Part shown: in pieces, positions 40,711 through 50,112 of the stretch
How positions within the stretch are numbered: position 1 is the first letter of the stretch
How the letters are laid out: each line of letters begins with the position of its first letter
From: Azospirillum doebereinerae
GTDB taxonomy: Bacteria; Pseudomonadota; Alphaproteobacteria; Azospirillales; Azospirillaceae
DNA: 64,000 bases
Direction: 5' to 3'
NCBI RefSeq assembly: GCF_003989665.1
Contig: NZ_RZIJ01000004.1
Coordinates: 1-64,000 of the forward strand
Translations under genes and position numbers: made by a program
Notes under the pieces: model-generated
Told to the model about the DNA's origin: nothing
Seen by the model: only the letters and a program-made list of their open reading frames with translations
Database searches by the model: none

Positions 40711-41139
40711 ATGACCACGGACATCGATTACGCCCAACTGGTCGCGGCGATCGGCGACGCGGTGATCGTGTCCGACGCCGACGGCGCCATCACCCTGTGG
40801 AACGCGGCGGCCGAACGCATCTTCGGCTTCACCCCGGCCGAGGCCATGGGCCGATCGCTGGATCTCATCATTCCGGAACGCCAGCGTCAGCGTCACTGGG
40901 ACGGGTACGCCAAGACCATGAGCACGGGACAGACGCGCTACGGCAGCGACGTGCTGCGGGTTCCGGCGGTGCACAAGGACGGCCACGCCCTGTCCATCGC
41001 CTTCACCGTGGCGCTGCTGCACGACGCCGGCGGGGCCGTCACCGCCATCGTGGCGGTCGTCCGCGACGAGACCGCCCGCTTCACCGAGGACCGGAAACTG
41101 CGCCGCCGGCTGGCCGAACTGGAAGCCGCCACGGCCTGA
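40711..41139 (+). CDS. Single PAS-domain protein
   Basis: The protein has 142 aa. It is one PAS fold with AIGDAVIVSDADGAITLWNA, FGFTPAEAMGRSLDLIIPER and a PAC-like end, then a short helix. No kinase or output domain follows. It probably senses a ligand or redox signal and acts by protein contact. It lies 66 bases before the CoA-transferase gene on the same strand. Confidence 0.85.
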   Translation: MTTDIDYAQLVAAIGDAVIVSDADGAITLWNAAAERIFGFTPAEAMGRSLDLIIPERQRQRHWDGYAKTMSTGQTRYGSDVLRVPAVHKDGHALSIAFTVALLHDAGGAVTAIVAVVRDETARFTEDRKLRRRLAELEAATA

Positions 41140-41205
41140 ACGACAACACCCGCCGGACATTCGGCACCGCGACAACACCGAACGATCAAAGGGAGTGTAG
41201 ACCTC

Positions 41206-42456
41206 ATGAGCAAGCCACTGGACGGGATCAAGATCATCGACTTCACCCACGTTCAGGCCGGCCCGGCCTGCACGCAGCTCCTCGCCTGGTACGGCGCGGA
41301 CGTCATCAAGGTGGAGCGTCCCGGCGCCGGCGACGTCACCCGCTCCCAGTTGCGCGACATCCCGGAAGCGGATGCCCTGTACTTCACGATGCTCAACAGC
41401 AACAAGCGCTCGCTGACGCTCGACACCAAGACCGCCGAGGGCAAGGAGGTGCTGGAGCGCCTGATCCGCGAATCGGACGTGCTGGTCGAGAATTTCGGCC
41501 CCGGCGCGCTGGACCGCATGGGCTTCACCTGGCCGCGCATCAACGAGCTGAACCCCGGCCTGATCGTCGCCTCCGTCAAGGGCTTCAGCGACGGGCACCA
41601 TTACGAGGATCTGAAGGTCTACGAGAACGTCGCCCAGTGCGCGGGCGGCGCCGCCTCGACCACCGGCTTCTGGGACGGCCCGCCGACCGTCAGCGCCGCC
41701 GCTCTGGGCGACAGCAACACCGGCATGCATCTCGCCATCGGCATCCTGACGGCGCTGATGCACCGCACCAAGACCGGCAAGGGCCAGAAGGTCGCCGTGT
41801 CGATGCAGGACAGCGTGCTGAACCTCTGCCGCGTCAAGCTGCGCGACCAGCAGCGCCTGGACCGCGTCGGCTACCTGGAGGAATACCCGCAGTACCCGCA
41901 CGGCACCTTCTCCGACGTCGTGCCGCGCGGCGGCAACGCGGGCGGCGGCGGCCAGCCGGGCTGGGTGCTGAAGTGCAAGGGCTGGGAGACCGATCCCAAC
42001 GCCTACATCTACTTCACCATCCAGGGCCACGCCTGGGCGCCGATCTGCAAGGCGCTGGGCCGTCCGGAATGGATCGACGACCCGGCCTACAACACCGCCC
42101 AGGCCCGCCAGGACAAGATCTTCGACATCTTCGCCTTCATCGAGGAGTGGCTGTCGAACAAGACCAAGTTCGAGGCGGTGGACATCCTGCGCAAGTTCGA
42201 CATCCCCTGCGCCCCGGTGCTGTCGATGAAGGAGATCGCCAATGACCCGTCGCTGCGCGCCAGCGGCACCGTGGTCGAGGTCGACCACAAGCAGCGCGGC
42301 AAGTACCTGACGGTCGGCAGCCCGATCAAGTTCTCCAACCTGTCGGTCGAGGTCACCGGCTCGCCGTTGCTCGGCGAGCACACCGACGAGGTGCTCGGCG
42401 GGCTGGGCTACAGCAAGGACCAGATCGCGGCGATGCATGAGGCGCGCGTGGTCTGA
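41206..42456 (+). CDS. frc: Formyl-CoA:oxalate CoA-transferase
   Basis: The protein has 416 aa. Class III CoA-transferase features are [20 protein letters not shown], the catalytic Asp region in [15 protein letters not shown], and a glycine loop [12 protein letters not shown] that is typical of formyl-CoA transferases. It moves CoA from formyl-CoA to oxalate. The usual partner, oxalyl-CoA decarboxylase, is not in this window. The ribosome site AAGGGAG precedes the ATG. Confidence 0.9.
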   Translation: MSKPLDGIKIIDFTHVQAGPACTQLLAWYGADVIKVERPGAGDVTRSQLRDIPEADALYFTMLNSNKRSLTLDTKTAEGKEVLERLIRESDVLVENFGPGALDRMGFTWPRINELNPGLIVASVKGFSDGHHYEDLKVYENVAQCAGGAASTTGFWDGPPTVSAAALGDSNTGMHLAIGILTALMHRTKTGKGQKVAVSMQDSVLNLCRVKLRDQQRLDRVGYLEEYPQYPHGTFSDVVPRGGNAGGGGQPGWVLKCKGWETDPNAYIYFTIQGHAWAPICKALGRPEWIDDPAYNTAQARQDKIFDIFAFIEEWLSNKTKFEAVDILRKFDIPCAPVLSMKEIANDPSLRASGTVVEVDHKQRGKYLTVGSPIKFSNLSVEVTGSPLLGEHTDEVLGGLGYSKDQIAAMHEARVV

Positions 42457-42465
42457 GGAGGCGCT

Positions 42466-42575
42466 TGCCCCCACCCTAACCCTCCCCCGCTGGGCGGGGG
42501 AGGGGACTGCCGCAGCATTCCGGCAAGGTTCCTACCCCCTCCCCCGCTCAGCGGGGGAGGGATGGGGTGGGGGCA
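42466..42575. repeat. Palindromic repeat, type B, copy 1
   Basis: The 110-bp unit starts TGCCCCCACCCTAACCCTCC and ends in the complementary GGGGTGGGGGCA. Each half has its own stem (CCCTCCCCCGC...GCGGGGGAGG). It lies between convergent genes. Copies: 53458-53500 (half) and 63590-63707. Confidence 0.8.
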
Positions 42576-42605
42576 CGTGGCAGAATCTCACCACCATGCA
42601 GACAC

Positions 42606-42645
42606 GAAAACGGCGCCCCACCCCCGGAGCGCCGTTTTCTTTTTC
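42606..42645. terminator. Bidirectional intrinsic terminator
   Basis: GAAAACGGCGC (42606-42616) pairs perfectly with GCGCCGTTTTC (42629-42639), followed by TTTTT on the plus strand. It lies between frc and the convergent gene. Confidence 0.85.
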
Positions 42646-42659
42646 CAAAACCCACCCCG

Positions 42660-43145
42660 TCAGGACGCCTTGCGCAGCCCCGCCATCCCCGTCATCGACC
42701 GCGCCGGGAACGCCACCACCGTGCCGGCCGGGACGCCATGGGCGTGGCACGGCTCCGTGCCGTTCAGCGTCCAGCCATAGGCCGCCGCAATCTGCACCCG
42801 GTCGCGGCCTTCCACCGCCAGCACGCGCAGCTTGCGCCCCGGATCGCGCCCGCCGGACGCCTGCCCGAAGCGCTCCGCCTGCCCGTCCTCCGCCGCGATC
42901 ACCGCGCCGCGCTCCAAATCCGGGCGCTCCGCCAGTTCGGTCAGCGCCGCCGCGACGGCGGCTCCCTCGGCCGGGGTCAGCGCGCGGATGTCGGCGATCA
43001 CGCCCCAGCGACGGCCACTGGCGCCGCAGCGGACGGCGGCCTCCCGCAGGGCGGTCTGCCAGCCGGTGAGTTCGGCGGCGCCCAGGCCCTTGTGGAGAAC
43101 GGTGTGGATGCCCCACGCGTTGCCGGCGATTGAGAAGCCCGTCAC
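42660..43145 (-). CDS. Unrecognised protein, STAS-like size
   Basis: About 161 aa from GTG 43145, preceded by GAGGAG. The sequence has FSIAGNAWGIHTVLHKGLGA, a helix ELTGWQTALREAAVR, GRRWGVIADIRALTPAEGA, and RVQIAAAYGWTL. The alternation and the VIADIRAL strand resemble a SpoIIAA/STAS-like fold, but this is a guess. No signal peptide. Confidence 0.6.
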   Translation of the reverse strand: MTGFSIAGNAWGIHTVLHKGLGAAELTGWQTALREAAVRCGASGRRWGVIADIRALTPAEGAAVAAALTELAERPDLERGAVIAAEDGQAERFGQASGGRDPGRKLRVLAVEGRDRVQIAAAYGWTLNGTEPCHAHGVPAGTVVAFPARSMTGMAGLRKAS

Positions 43146-43367
43146 GATCCCATCTCCTCGACTGTCCCGTGGGCGGACCGCCGCCCCTCTTGCGGGTGTT
43201 GGAATACGGGGCTTCGATGTCACCCCGATGTCGGTCGCATCAAGAATTGAAAACATTGGATTTCGCGGTTGACACGCGGCCCGTGCCACGGCCCCCGCGA
43301 TGCCGCCCTCGCGGGACAGGCATGCGGCCTTGCTTCCCAGGATCGGGCAAATCCCCGACGTTGACTC

Positions 43368-43396
43368 TTGCAAAAAACCGATAGCAAACCTATCAA
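43368..43396 (+). promoter_or_regulatory. Promoter with dyad ahead of the MarR gene
   Basis: TTGCAA (43368-43373), 17 bases, TATCAA (43391-43396) form a sigma-70-like promoter. The spacer holds the inverted repeat GATAG...CTATC (43380-43394), a likely MarR operator. The start codon at 43403 is only seven bases past the -10, which would make the transcript leaderless. Confidence 0.45.
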
Positions 43397-43402
43397 ATAG
43401 GG

Positions 43403-43855
43403 ATGCTACCGAATGACGCACCCGATCTCTCCCCCAGCTTCGGCATCCATTTGTTCCGCGCCGCCCGGCTGTGGCGGCGCGAGGCGAACAAGGCGCTGGC
43501 CGATTGCGGCTTCTCCTCCTCGGTCATCACGCCGTTGATGCTGCTCGCCGAACTGGGCGACGGCATGCGCCAGCGCGAACTGGCCGAGGAGATGGGGGTG
43601 GAGGGGCCGTCCGTGGTCCGGCTGCTCGACAGCCTGGAAGCCGCGAAGCTGGTCGAGCGCCGCGAGGCCCCGGACGACCGGCGGGCCAAGACCCTGCACC
43701 TGACCGACCAGGGTCGCGACCTTCTGGTTCAGGTGAACCGCGCGCTGAACGGCCTGCGCCGCCGCCTGCTGGCGGGCACCGACGCGGCGGACATCGACGC
43801 CTGCCGCCGCGCCATGGCGGTCATTGAAACCAACGCCAAGAACGAACAGCCGTAA
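43403..43855 (+). CDS. MarR-family regulator of the efflux operon
   Basis: The protein has 150 aa. The winged helix is recognised by LMLLAELGDGMRQRELAEEM, VEGPSVVRLLDSLEAAKLVE and REAPDDRRAKTLHLTDQG, the classic MarR wing. It probably represses its own gene and the downstream pump, and is released by aromatic or drug ligands. The pump genes follow 55 bases downstream. Confidence 0.92.
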   Translation: MLPNDAPDLSPSFGIHLFRAARLWRREANKALADCGFSSSVITPLMLLAELGDGMRQRELAEEMGVEGPSVVRLLDSLEAAKLVERREAPDDRRAKTLHLTDQGRDLLVQVNRALNGLRRRLLAGTDAADIDACRRAMAVIETNAKNEQP

Positions 43856-43910
43856 CGGATGCCGGCCCATCGCCGTTGATCGTCCTGCCCGGCCTCTCAG
43901 GAACCATATT

Positions 43911-44801
43911 TTGAAAACCCTTTCCCTCCTGTCCCGCTTCGCCGTCACCCTCACCGTCGTGGCCGCCGCCGCCCTGGCCGGCGCGTGGCTGTGGGACTAC
44001 TACATGAACGAGCCCTGGACGCGGGACGGCCGGGTGCGGGCCGACGTCGTCCAGGTCTCGCCCGACGTGGCCGGTCTGGTCACCGAGGTCCGGGTCGCCG
44101 ACAACCAGCCGGTCCGCAAGGGCGACGTGCTGTTCGTGGTCGATCCCGGCCGCTACCGGCTCGCCGTCGAACAGGCCGAGGCCAATCTGCAAAGCGCGCA
44201 GGCGGAACTCAGCTTCCGCAAGGCCGATTCGAACCGTTACGAGCAGTTGGGCAGCGGCGTCGTCTCCACCGCGCAGCGGCAGGAGGTCGCCTCGGTGATG
44301 GCGAAGGCCGCCGCCGCCGCGCGTCAGGCCGAATCGGCGCTCGACCTCGCCCGCCTGAACCTGGAGCGGACGGAGATCAAGGCGGTGGTCGACGGCTTCG
44401 TCACCAACCTGCAACTGCGGCCCGGCAACTACGTCTCGGCGGGACAGGCGGTGATCGCGCTGATCGACCGGCATTCCTTCTACGTGATGGGCTATTTCGA
44501 GGAGACCAAGCTGCGCCGCATCCGCATCGGCGCGCCGGTCGCCGTCACCATCATGGGCGCCTCCGCCCCCCTCAAGGGCCATGTCGACAGCGTCACCCAA
44601 GCGATCGTCGACCGCGACCGCACCGAGGGGACCGGGTTGCTGCCCAACGTCAACCCGACCTTCAACTGGGTCCGGCTGGCCCAGCGCATCCCGGTGCGCA
44701 TCGCGCTGGAAGGCGACATCGACCCCGCCGATCTGGTCGCCGGCCGCACCGCGACGGTCGAGGTGCTGGGGGATCGGCCGCCGCGCGTGGCCGGGCTATG
44801 A
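43911..44801 (+). CDS. HlyD/EmrA-type periplasmic adaptor (AaeA-like)
   Basis: The protein has 296 aa, starting at TTG 43911 after AGGA. One membrane helix (VTLTVVAAAALAGAWLWDYY) is followed by WTRDGRVRADVVQVSPDVAG, the usual start of EmrA/AaeA adaptors. A coiled-coil hairpin and a lipoyl-like segment LRPGNYVSAGQAVIALID come next. It links an inner-membrane pump to the outer membrane. Its stop overlaps the FUSC start (ATGA). Confidence 0.88.
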   Translation: MKTLSLLSRFAVTLTVVAAAALAGAWLWDYYMNEPWTRDGRVRADVVQVSPDVAGLVTEVRVADNQPVRKGDVLFVVDPGRYRLAVEQAEANLQSAQAELSFRKADSNRYEQLGSGVVSTAQRQEVASVMAKAAAAARQAESALDLARLNLERTEIKAVVDGFVTNLQLRPGNYVSAGQAVIALIDRHSFYVMGYFEETKLRRIRIGAPVAVTIMGASAPLKGHVDSVTQAIVDRDRTEGTGLLPNVNPTFNWVRLAQRIPVRIALEGDIDPADLVAGRTATVEVLGDRPPRVAGL

Positions 44802-46846
44802 AACCGCCCAGCCTGGCCGAGGCCGTTTTCTCGGTGAAGTCCTTCGCGGCCTCGATGGCGGCGCTCTACATCGCCTTCGGGATGGGGCTGCCCCGGCCCT
44901 TCTGGGCGATGATGACCGCCTACGTCGTCTCCAGCCCGCTGTCCGGCGCCGTACGCTCCAAGGCCGTCTTCCGGGTCGCCGGCACCGTGCTGGGCTCGGC
45001 GGCCTCGGTGGTGATGGTGGTGGGGCTGGTCAACGCGCCGGAGCTGCTGGTGCTGGCGGTCGGGCTGTGGGTGGCGGGTTGCCTCTACCTGTCGCTGCTC
45101 GACCGGACGCCGCGCAGCTACGTCTTCATGCTGGCGGGCTACACCGCCGGCCTCGTCGCCTTCCCCGGCGTCGCCGATCCAAGCGCCATCTTCGACACCG
45201 GGCTGGCCCGCGTCGAGGAGATCGTGCTCGGCATCGTCTGCGCCACCGTCGTCCACAGCGTGGTGCTGCCGCGCGGCGTCGGCCCGGTGCTGCTCGCCCG
45301 GCTCGACGCCACGCTGCGCGACGCGGAGCGCTGGACGCTCGACGCCCTGTCGGGAAGCGGCGACGCCAAGACGGCGGTCGACCGGCAGAAGCTGGCGCGC
45401 GACCTGACCGAGTTGCGGGTGATGGCGACGCATCTGCCCTACGACACCTCCGAGGTGCGCTGGATGACGCGGCCGGTCCGCGCCCTGCAGGACCGCATGA
45501 CCTATCTGTTGCCGGTCCTCGCCGCCGTCGACGACTGGATGGCATCGGTGCGCGGGCCGGACGGCGCGCTGCCGCCCGACCTCGTCCCGGTCGTCGAGAA
45601 CCTCAAGCGCTGGATCGCCGACGACGAATCGGTCGGCGGCGCCGAGGCCCAGCGTGCGGCGCTCGACGCGCTGGCCCCGGCGGTGAACGCGGACTCGACG
45701 TGGCGCGACGCGACCCGGCTCGGCCTGCTGGCCCGGCTGCGCTCGTTGGTCGACATCCACCAGGATTGCCGGGAACTGCGCGCGCACATCCGCTCCGGCG
45801 ACCGCCGGCTGCCCGAGCGGCTCGACCCACTGACCCGCAGCCGGTCTCGCGGCGTCTTCCACCTCGACCACGGCATGGCGCTGTGGTCGGGGGCCTCGGC
45901 CATCCTCGGTCTGGCCGTCATCTGCGCGTTCTGGATCGCCACCGGATGGTCGTCCGGGGCGGCGGCGGCGATGATGGTGGCGGTGTTCTCCTGCTTCTTC
46001 GCCTCCTTCGACGACCCGGCGCCGGGCATCCGGATGTTCCTGGTCTTCACGCTGCTGTCGCTGCCGGTCGCGGCCTTCTACCTGCTGATCGTGCTGCCCT
46101 CCTTCGACAGCTTCACCATGCTGGCCGCCAGCCTCGCCCCGACCTTCCTGCTGCTGGGCGCCTATGTGGGGAGGCCGGCGACCTTCGGGCAGGCGATGGC
46201 GCTGCTGTTCGGGGTCGGCGGGGCGCTCAGCCTGCTCGACACCAGCACCGCCGATTTCGCGTCCTTCCTGAACAGCAGCATCGGGCAGATCGTCGGCATC
46301 GTCACCGCCCTGATGGTGACCCGGCTGTGCCGCTCGGTCGGCGCGGCGTGGAGCGCCCGGCGCCTGCTGCGCGCCGGCTGGCGGGAGATCGCCACGTTGG
46401 CCGATTCCCGGTCGGCCCCGCCGCGCGGCAACTTCGAGAACCGCATGCTGGACCGCGTCGGCCTGCTCTCCACTCGTCTGGCCCAGGCCGGACCGCAGGA
46501 CGATTTCGCCGTCGCCGACGCGGTGAACGACCTGCGGGTCGGGCTGAACGTCGCCGATCTCCAGCGGGTGCGGCCGATGTTGGGCAAAAGCTCCGAATCG
46601 CTGGTGGGCGCGCTGCTCGCCGAGGTGGGGCGGCATTACCGCGGCCTGTCGACTCGACGCCTGGAGCCGCCCCGGCCCGGCGTGCGCCGCGCGATGGACA
46701 CGGCGCTGGCCGGCATCGCCGCATCACCGCCGGCCCCGGAGCGGGACCGCGCGGTGATCGCCCTGGTCAGCCTGCGGCGTAGCTTGTTCCGCGAGGACGC
46801 AACCCCCGGCGCCACCCCCGCCCTTCCCGAACTGGTGACGACATGA
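44798..46846 (+). CDS. FUSC-family efflux pump (AaeB-like)
   Basis: The protein has 682 aa. Two sets of membrane helices (about 15-150 and 350-500) flank a soluble helical part, the FUSC plan. MTAYVVSSPLSGAVRSKAVF and GTVLGSAASVVMVV carry the family motif. It probably exports aromatic carboxylic acids or related toxic compounds with the HlyD partner. It overlaps its neighbours by four bases on both sides. Confidence 0.9.
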   Translation: MKPPSLAEAVFSVKSFAASMAALYIAFGMGLPRPFWAMMTAYVVSSPLSGAVRSKAVFRVAGTVLGSAASVVMVVGLVNAPELLVLAVGLWVAGCLYLSLLDRTPRSYVFMLAGYTAGLVAFPGVADPSAIFDTGLARVEEIVLGIVCATVVHSVVLPRGVGPVLLARLDATLRDAERWTLDALSGSGDAKTAVDRQKLARDLTELRVMATHLPYDTSEVRWMTRPVRALQDRMTYLLPVLAAVDDWMASVRGPDGALPPDLVPVVENLKRWIADDESVGGAEAQRAALDALAPAVNADSTWRDATRLGLLARLRSLVDIHQDCRELRAHIRSGDRRLPERLDPLTRSRSRGVFHLDHGMALWSGASAILGLAVICAFWIATGWSSGAAAAMMVAVFSCFFASFDDPAPGIRMFLVFTLLSLPVAAFYLLIVLPSFDSFTMLAASLAPTFLLLGAYVGRPATFGQAMALLFGVGGALSLLDTSTADFASFLNSSIGQIVGIVTALMVTRLCRSVGAAWSARRLLRAGWREIATLADSRSAPPRGNFENRMLDRVGLLSTRLAQAGPQDDFAVADAVNDLRVGLNVADLQRVRPMLGKSSESLVGALLAEVGRHYRGLSTRRLEPPRPGVRRAMDTALAGIAASPPAPERDRAVIALVSLRRSLFREDATPGATPALPELVTT

Positions 46847-47049
46847 TCGGTGACATCGACGTCTACGGGCTGTTCCTACCCCCGCTGCTGATCCTGGCCA
46901 TCCTGGCCTGGATGCTGTCGGGGCTGGTTCAGCGGGGTTTGCGCGCCGCCGGGCTCTACAAATGGGTCTGGCACCCGCCGCTGTTCGATCTGGCGCTCTA
47001 CGTGCTGCTGCTTTGTGGTTTGACAGCGCTGTCGTCGCTGCTGCGCTGA
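46843..47049 (+). CDS. DUF1656 small membrane protein (AaeX-like)
   Basis: The protein has 68 aa with two membrane helices, FLPPLLILAILAWMLSGLV and LFDLALYVLLLCGLTALSSL, and the conserved WHPPLFDLAL. DUF1656 proteins accompany FUSC/HlyD pumps, as AaeX does in the Aae system, although here the gene comes last rather than first. Its last 52 bases overlap the end of the convergent NasS-like gene. Confidence 0.88.
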   Translation: MIGDIDVYGLFLPPLLILAILAWMLSGLVQRGLRAAGLYKWVWHPPLFDLALYVLLLCGLTALSSLLR

Positions 47050-48302
47050 CCGGAGGCGCCCGGCCGTAGCCTCGCCAGCGGCGCGCCGGGGTCGAAGAGC
47101 GAGCGGTCGAAAAACAGGTCCGGCCCCATCGGGATCGGCGCCGTCGCCTCCTCCAGCAGCCAGGGCGCGGCGTGGGCACCCTCCAGCTTGGTGTCGATCA
47201 GCGGCACCGCCCCGCCCAGATCGCGCTGGGCCTGCCGGTGAAGCTCGGCGTCGTAGACCCCGGCGGCCAACGCCTGCAGATCGGCGGCGGGGTCGAGTTG
47301 GCCCCAGCGCACCATCTGCGCGAACAGCCACAGCGCGTGCGAGCGCCACGGAAAGCTGGCGGCGTAGCGGTGGAAGACGTGGAAGTCCGGCAGTTCCACC
47401 GCTGCCTCCCCCGGTCCGAAGAGGAAATGGCCGGTCAGCGAGCGCTCCAGCACCGCCTGCGGCAGCCCGAGATAGCGCGGCTGCGCCAGCAGGGCCGCCG
47501 CCTCCATCCGGTTGGCGGGGTCGGCGTCCAGCCAGGCCTGCGCTTGGATCAGCGCGCGGACCAGCGCGCGGTGGGTGTTGGGGTGCGCGTCGGCCCAGGA
47601 GGCCAGCACCCCCAGCACCTTTTCCGGCCCGTTGTTCCAGAAGGCGTGACCGGTCAGCAGGACCCGCCCCACCCCCTCGGCCACGGCCAGGCTGTTCCAC
47701 GGCTCGCCGACGCAGAAGCCGACGATGTCGCCGGCCTTCAGGCTCGCCACCATGCGCGGCGGCGGCACGGTGATCAGGCGCACGTCGCGGTCCGGGTCGA
47801 TGCCGGCCGAGGCCATCCACGCGCGCAGTTGATAAGCGTGGTTGGCGACCGAGAAGACCACCCCGAAGACCGGCGGCGGCAGACCGGCGGCGCGGTCGGC
47901 ATCGATCCCCCGTTTCAGCGCGCGGGCGGTCATCGGCTGTTCCGCCATCGCCGCCGGATCGGCGGCGGCCATCCGCTCGTGCAGCGCGGCGGACACGGTG
48001 ATGGCGTTGCCGTTCAGGCCCAGCGCGTGGGCGGTGCGGGTCGGCGTCGGGAAGGTGCCGACTCCGGCCGTCATCGCCAACAGCAGCCCGGTCAACGCGT
48101 GGGCGCCGTCGAGCAGCCCGACCATCAGCTTGTCGCGGATGTTCGACCAGGACGGCTCGCGCGACAGCGTGACCTCCAGCCCCTGGGCCGCGAAAAAGCC
48201 CTTCTCCACCCCCACGGCCAGCGGCGCGCAATCGGTCAGCGGCACGAAGCCGAGGGTCAGCGCGGTCTTTTCCAGCGGATCGGTGCGGCGGGCGGCGGGC
48301 AT
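46998..48302 (-). CDS. NasS/NrtA-like nitrate-binding protein, cytoplasmic
   Basis: The protein has 434 aa from ATG 48302, with AGGGAG upstream. LGFVPLTDCAPLAVGVEKGF, SREPSWSNIRDKLMVGLLDG and FCVGEPWNSLAVAEG are CmpA/NrtA-type binding-protein motifs. No signal peptide or lipobox precedes them, so it is probably the cytoplasmic nitrate/nitrite sensor NasS rather than a transporter subunit. NasS normally pairs with the antiterminator NasT, which is not adjacent here. The last 52 bases overlap the DUF1656 gene on the other strand. Confidence 0.8.
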   Translation of the reverse strand: MPAARRTDPLEKTALTLGFVPLTDCAPLAVGVEKGFFAAQGLEVTLSREPSWSNIRDKLMVGLLDGAHALTGLLLAMTAGVGTFPTPTRTAHALGLNGNAITVSAALHERMAAADPAAMAEQPMTARALKRGIDADRAAGLPPPVFGVVFSVANHAYQLRAWMASAGIDPDRDVRLITVPPPRMVASLKAGDIVGFCVGEPWNSLAVAEGVGRVLLTGHAFWNNGPEKVLGVLASWADAHPNTHRALVRALIQAQAWLDADPANRMEAAALLAQPRYLGLPQAVLERSLTGHFLFGPGEAAVELPDFHVFHRYAASFPWRSHALWLFAQMVRWGQLDPAADLQALAAGVYDAELHRQAQRDLGGAVPLIDTKLEGAHAAPWLLEEATAPIPMGPDLFFDRSLFDPGAPLARLRPGASGQRSSDDSAVKPQSSST

Positions 48303-48371
48303 GGCGAACTCCCTGATCGGGAGCCATTGTACCGCAAGCGCGCGCCCTGCCAACCGGGCAAGGGCGCCCCC

Positions 48372-48695
48372 TCAATCCTCCAGCGGGACGGCGTCGTCCA
48401 GGGCCTTGCGCAGGATCGGCGACGGGCCGTCGTCCTCGGCGAAGCCACGACTGCCGATGGCGGTGCGGTAATAGCTGACGATGAAGACGCGAATCGACGC
48501 CGTCAGGTTGGCCTCGCCGCGCCGCTCGTCGATCCGTGTGCAGACCTCGTTCAATGTCAGCCGTTCGCGCTCGCAGATTTCCTTCAGCGAGTCCCAGATG
48601 TACGGTTCCATGCGCAGACTCGTGCGCCGCCCGTTCACCTTTACGTTACGGCAGACCAGGGCCGGCCCCTCCCTACCCTCGCCAGTGCCCGCCAT
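48372..48695 (-). CDS. Ribbon-helix-helix protein
   Basis: The protein has 107 aa. RNVKVNGRRTSLRMEPYIWD and SLKEICERERLTLNEVCTRI match the RHH_4 pattern: a basic strand, then two helices. It is a probable DNA-binding regulator acting as a dimer. The C-terminal half (SIRVFIVSYYRTAIG) is typical of this alphaproteobacterial group. It lies 69 bases upstream of the NasS-like gene on the same strand. Confidence 0.8.
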   Translation of the reverse strand: MAGTGEGREGPALVCRNVKVNGRRTSLRMEPYIWDSLKEICERERLTLNEVCTRIDERRGEANLTASIRVFIVSYYRTAIGSRGFAEDDGPSPILRKALDDAVPLED

Positions 48696-48972
48696 GTGAC
48701 GTCCTGATCCCCATCGTTGCGAAGCCGCCGCCCCCTCGTGGCGAGCATACATCCATTTGTATGAGGATATTGCAAGAAGCGTGTGCCATCCAAGCCAATT
48801 TCGACCACTGGTCGCGAAGCGACGCGACAAAAGGGCGCATTCGGGAAAGCTCTTTTCGGTTGTGCCGGTTGCGTGCGGCCAAAACCCGCTTCCCTTCCCA
48901 ACCGCTTCGCGATACCAGTGCCCGAAAGGGTGGCGGCCTCCCAGGGGCGGCCGGCAGGGGAGAGAATCGGTT

Positions 48973-50112
48973 ATGATGCGACCGGCGAGGGCACGATTCG
49001 CGGCGGCGCTGGCGATGGGAGTCGCGGCGGGGCTCGCCACGATGACGCCGTCCGGCCCGGCCCGCGCGGCCGAACCCTTCTCCGAAGAGGCGATCCACGC
49101 CGAGATCGTCCGCCTCGCCGGGCCGCTGTGGCGCCTGGAATCCTTGACGATGGAAACGCTCACCGTACCCGGCAGGGATTCCGGCCAGCGCGCCGCCGCG
49201 CGGATCGCCGCGCGGATGACACTCGCCGTCCCCACCTTCGTCGTGGACAGCAGGGAGGGCGCCGTCACCTTCCTGCGCCCGGCCGCCGAGACCGGGCTGG
49301 AAAAGACGCTGACCGCCATCGCGCTCGCCGCCCGCAGCGGCGCCGGCTGGACCGTGAAGATCGAGCCGCAGAACCCGGAGATCCTCGACGGCGTCGGCAA
49401 GCCGGCCGCCGAGCTGCCCGGCCGCACCGTGCTGGCCGGCTCGGAGGAGGCGCGGAGCCTGCGCGAACAGCTCGACCGCGAGGCGCAGCAGCGTCTGGCC
49501 GACGAAACCGCCCGGCGGACGCGGGCGGAGGAACTGCTGGCCCAGCAGGCCGCCACCGCCAAGGCGGAGGTCGAGCGCGCCGAGCGGGGGCGCGCCGCCG
49601 TGGACGCGCGCGCCACACAGATCGCCGATCTGCGCGCCAAGCTGCTGGGTCCGGACCGCCCGGCCCGGATCGCGGCCTACGAGGCGGCCCTCGGCGGCAA
49701 CGACGCGGCGCTGCGCCAACTGGCGATCGAGGCGGCGTTGCAGAGCCGCGACCCGGTGCTGGCCAATCTGGCGCTGAAGGACTGGATCGCCCGGCGCCGC
49801 GCCGTGCCGGTGCAGATCTTCGCCACCAAGGAGGATCCCAGCTCCGAGGCCGTTGTCCAGAATCTGGGGCCGATGACGCTGGAAATCGAGGGTTTCAACC
49901 CCGCCGACGGCGCCGTGGCCGGCCGGCTGGGCGCCCCCGGCTACAGCATCGCCAAGCCGTCGAGCATCATCGGCACGCTGGCCCAGACGGAACTGGCGCT
50001 CAACTCCTACGGCTGCGCGCTGACCTTGCGCCTGACCGAGCATCGGACGCTGGACGGGCTGCTGCGCTGCCAGACCCTGCCGACGCTGATCGCCCGGATC
50101 ACCCTGGACTGA
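48973..50112 (+). CDS. Exported coiled-coil protein, unknown
   Basis: The protein has 379 aa. The signal peptide is ALAMGVAAGLATMTPSGPAR with a cut near ARA-AEPFS. A long charged helix around 155-225 (EEARSLREQLDREAQQRLAD) looks like a coiled coil, followed by a small C-terminal domain with one Cys pair (SYGCAL, LLRCQT). I do not recognise the family. Its stop overlaps the start of the SH3 gene (TGATG), so the two are co-translated. Confidence 0.75.
   Translation: MMRPARARFAAALAMGVAAGLATMTPSGPARAAEPFSEEAIHAEIVRLAGPLWRLESLTMETLTVPGRDSGQRAAARIAARMTLAVPTFVVDSREGAVTFLRPAAETGLEKTLTAIALAARSGAGWTVKIEPQNPEILDGVGKPAAELPGRTVLAGSEEARSLREQLDREAQQRLADETARRTRAEELLAQQAATAKAEVERAERGRAAVDARATQIADLRAKLLGPDRPARIAAYEAALGGNDAALRQLAIEAALQSRDPVLANLALKDWIARRRAVPVQIFATKEDPSSEAVVQNLGPMTLEIEGFNPADGAVAGRLGAPGYSIAKPSSIIGTLAQTELALNSYGCALTLRLTEHRTLDGLLRCQTLPTLIARITLD

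Noticed and set aside
42466..42575. CRISPR-like repetition of G+C-rich blocks
   Set aside because: The blocks are inverted, not direct, with no spacers; they belong to the palindromic repeat family.
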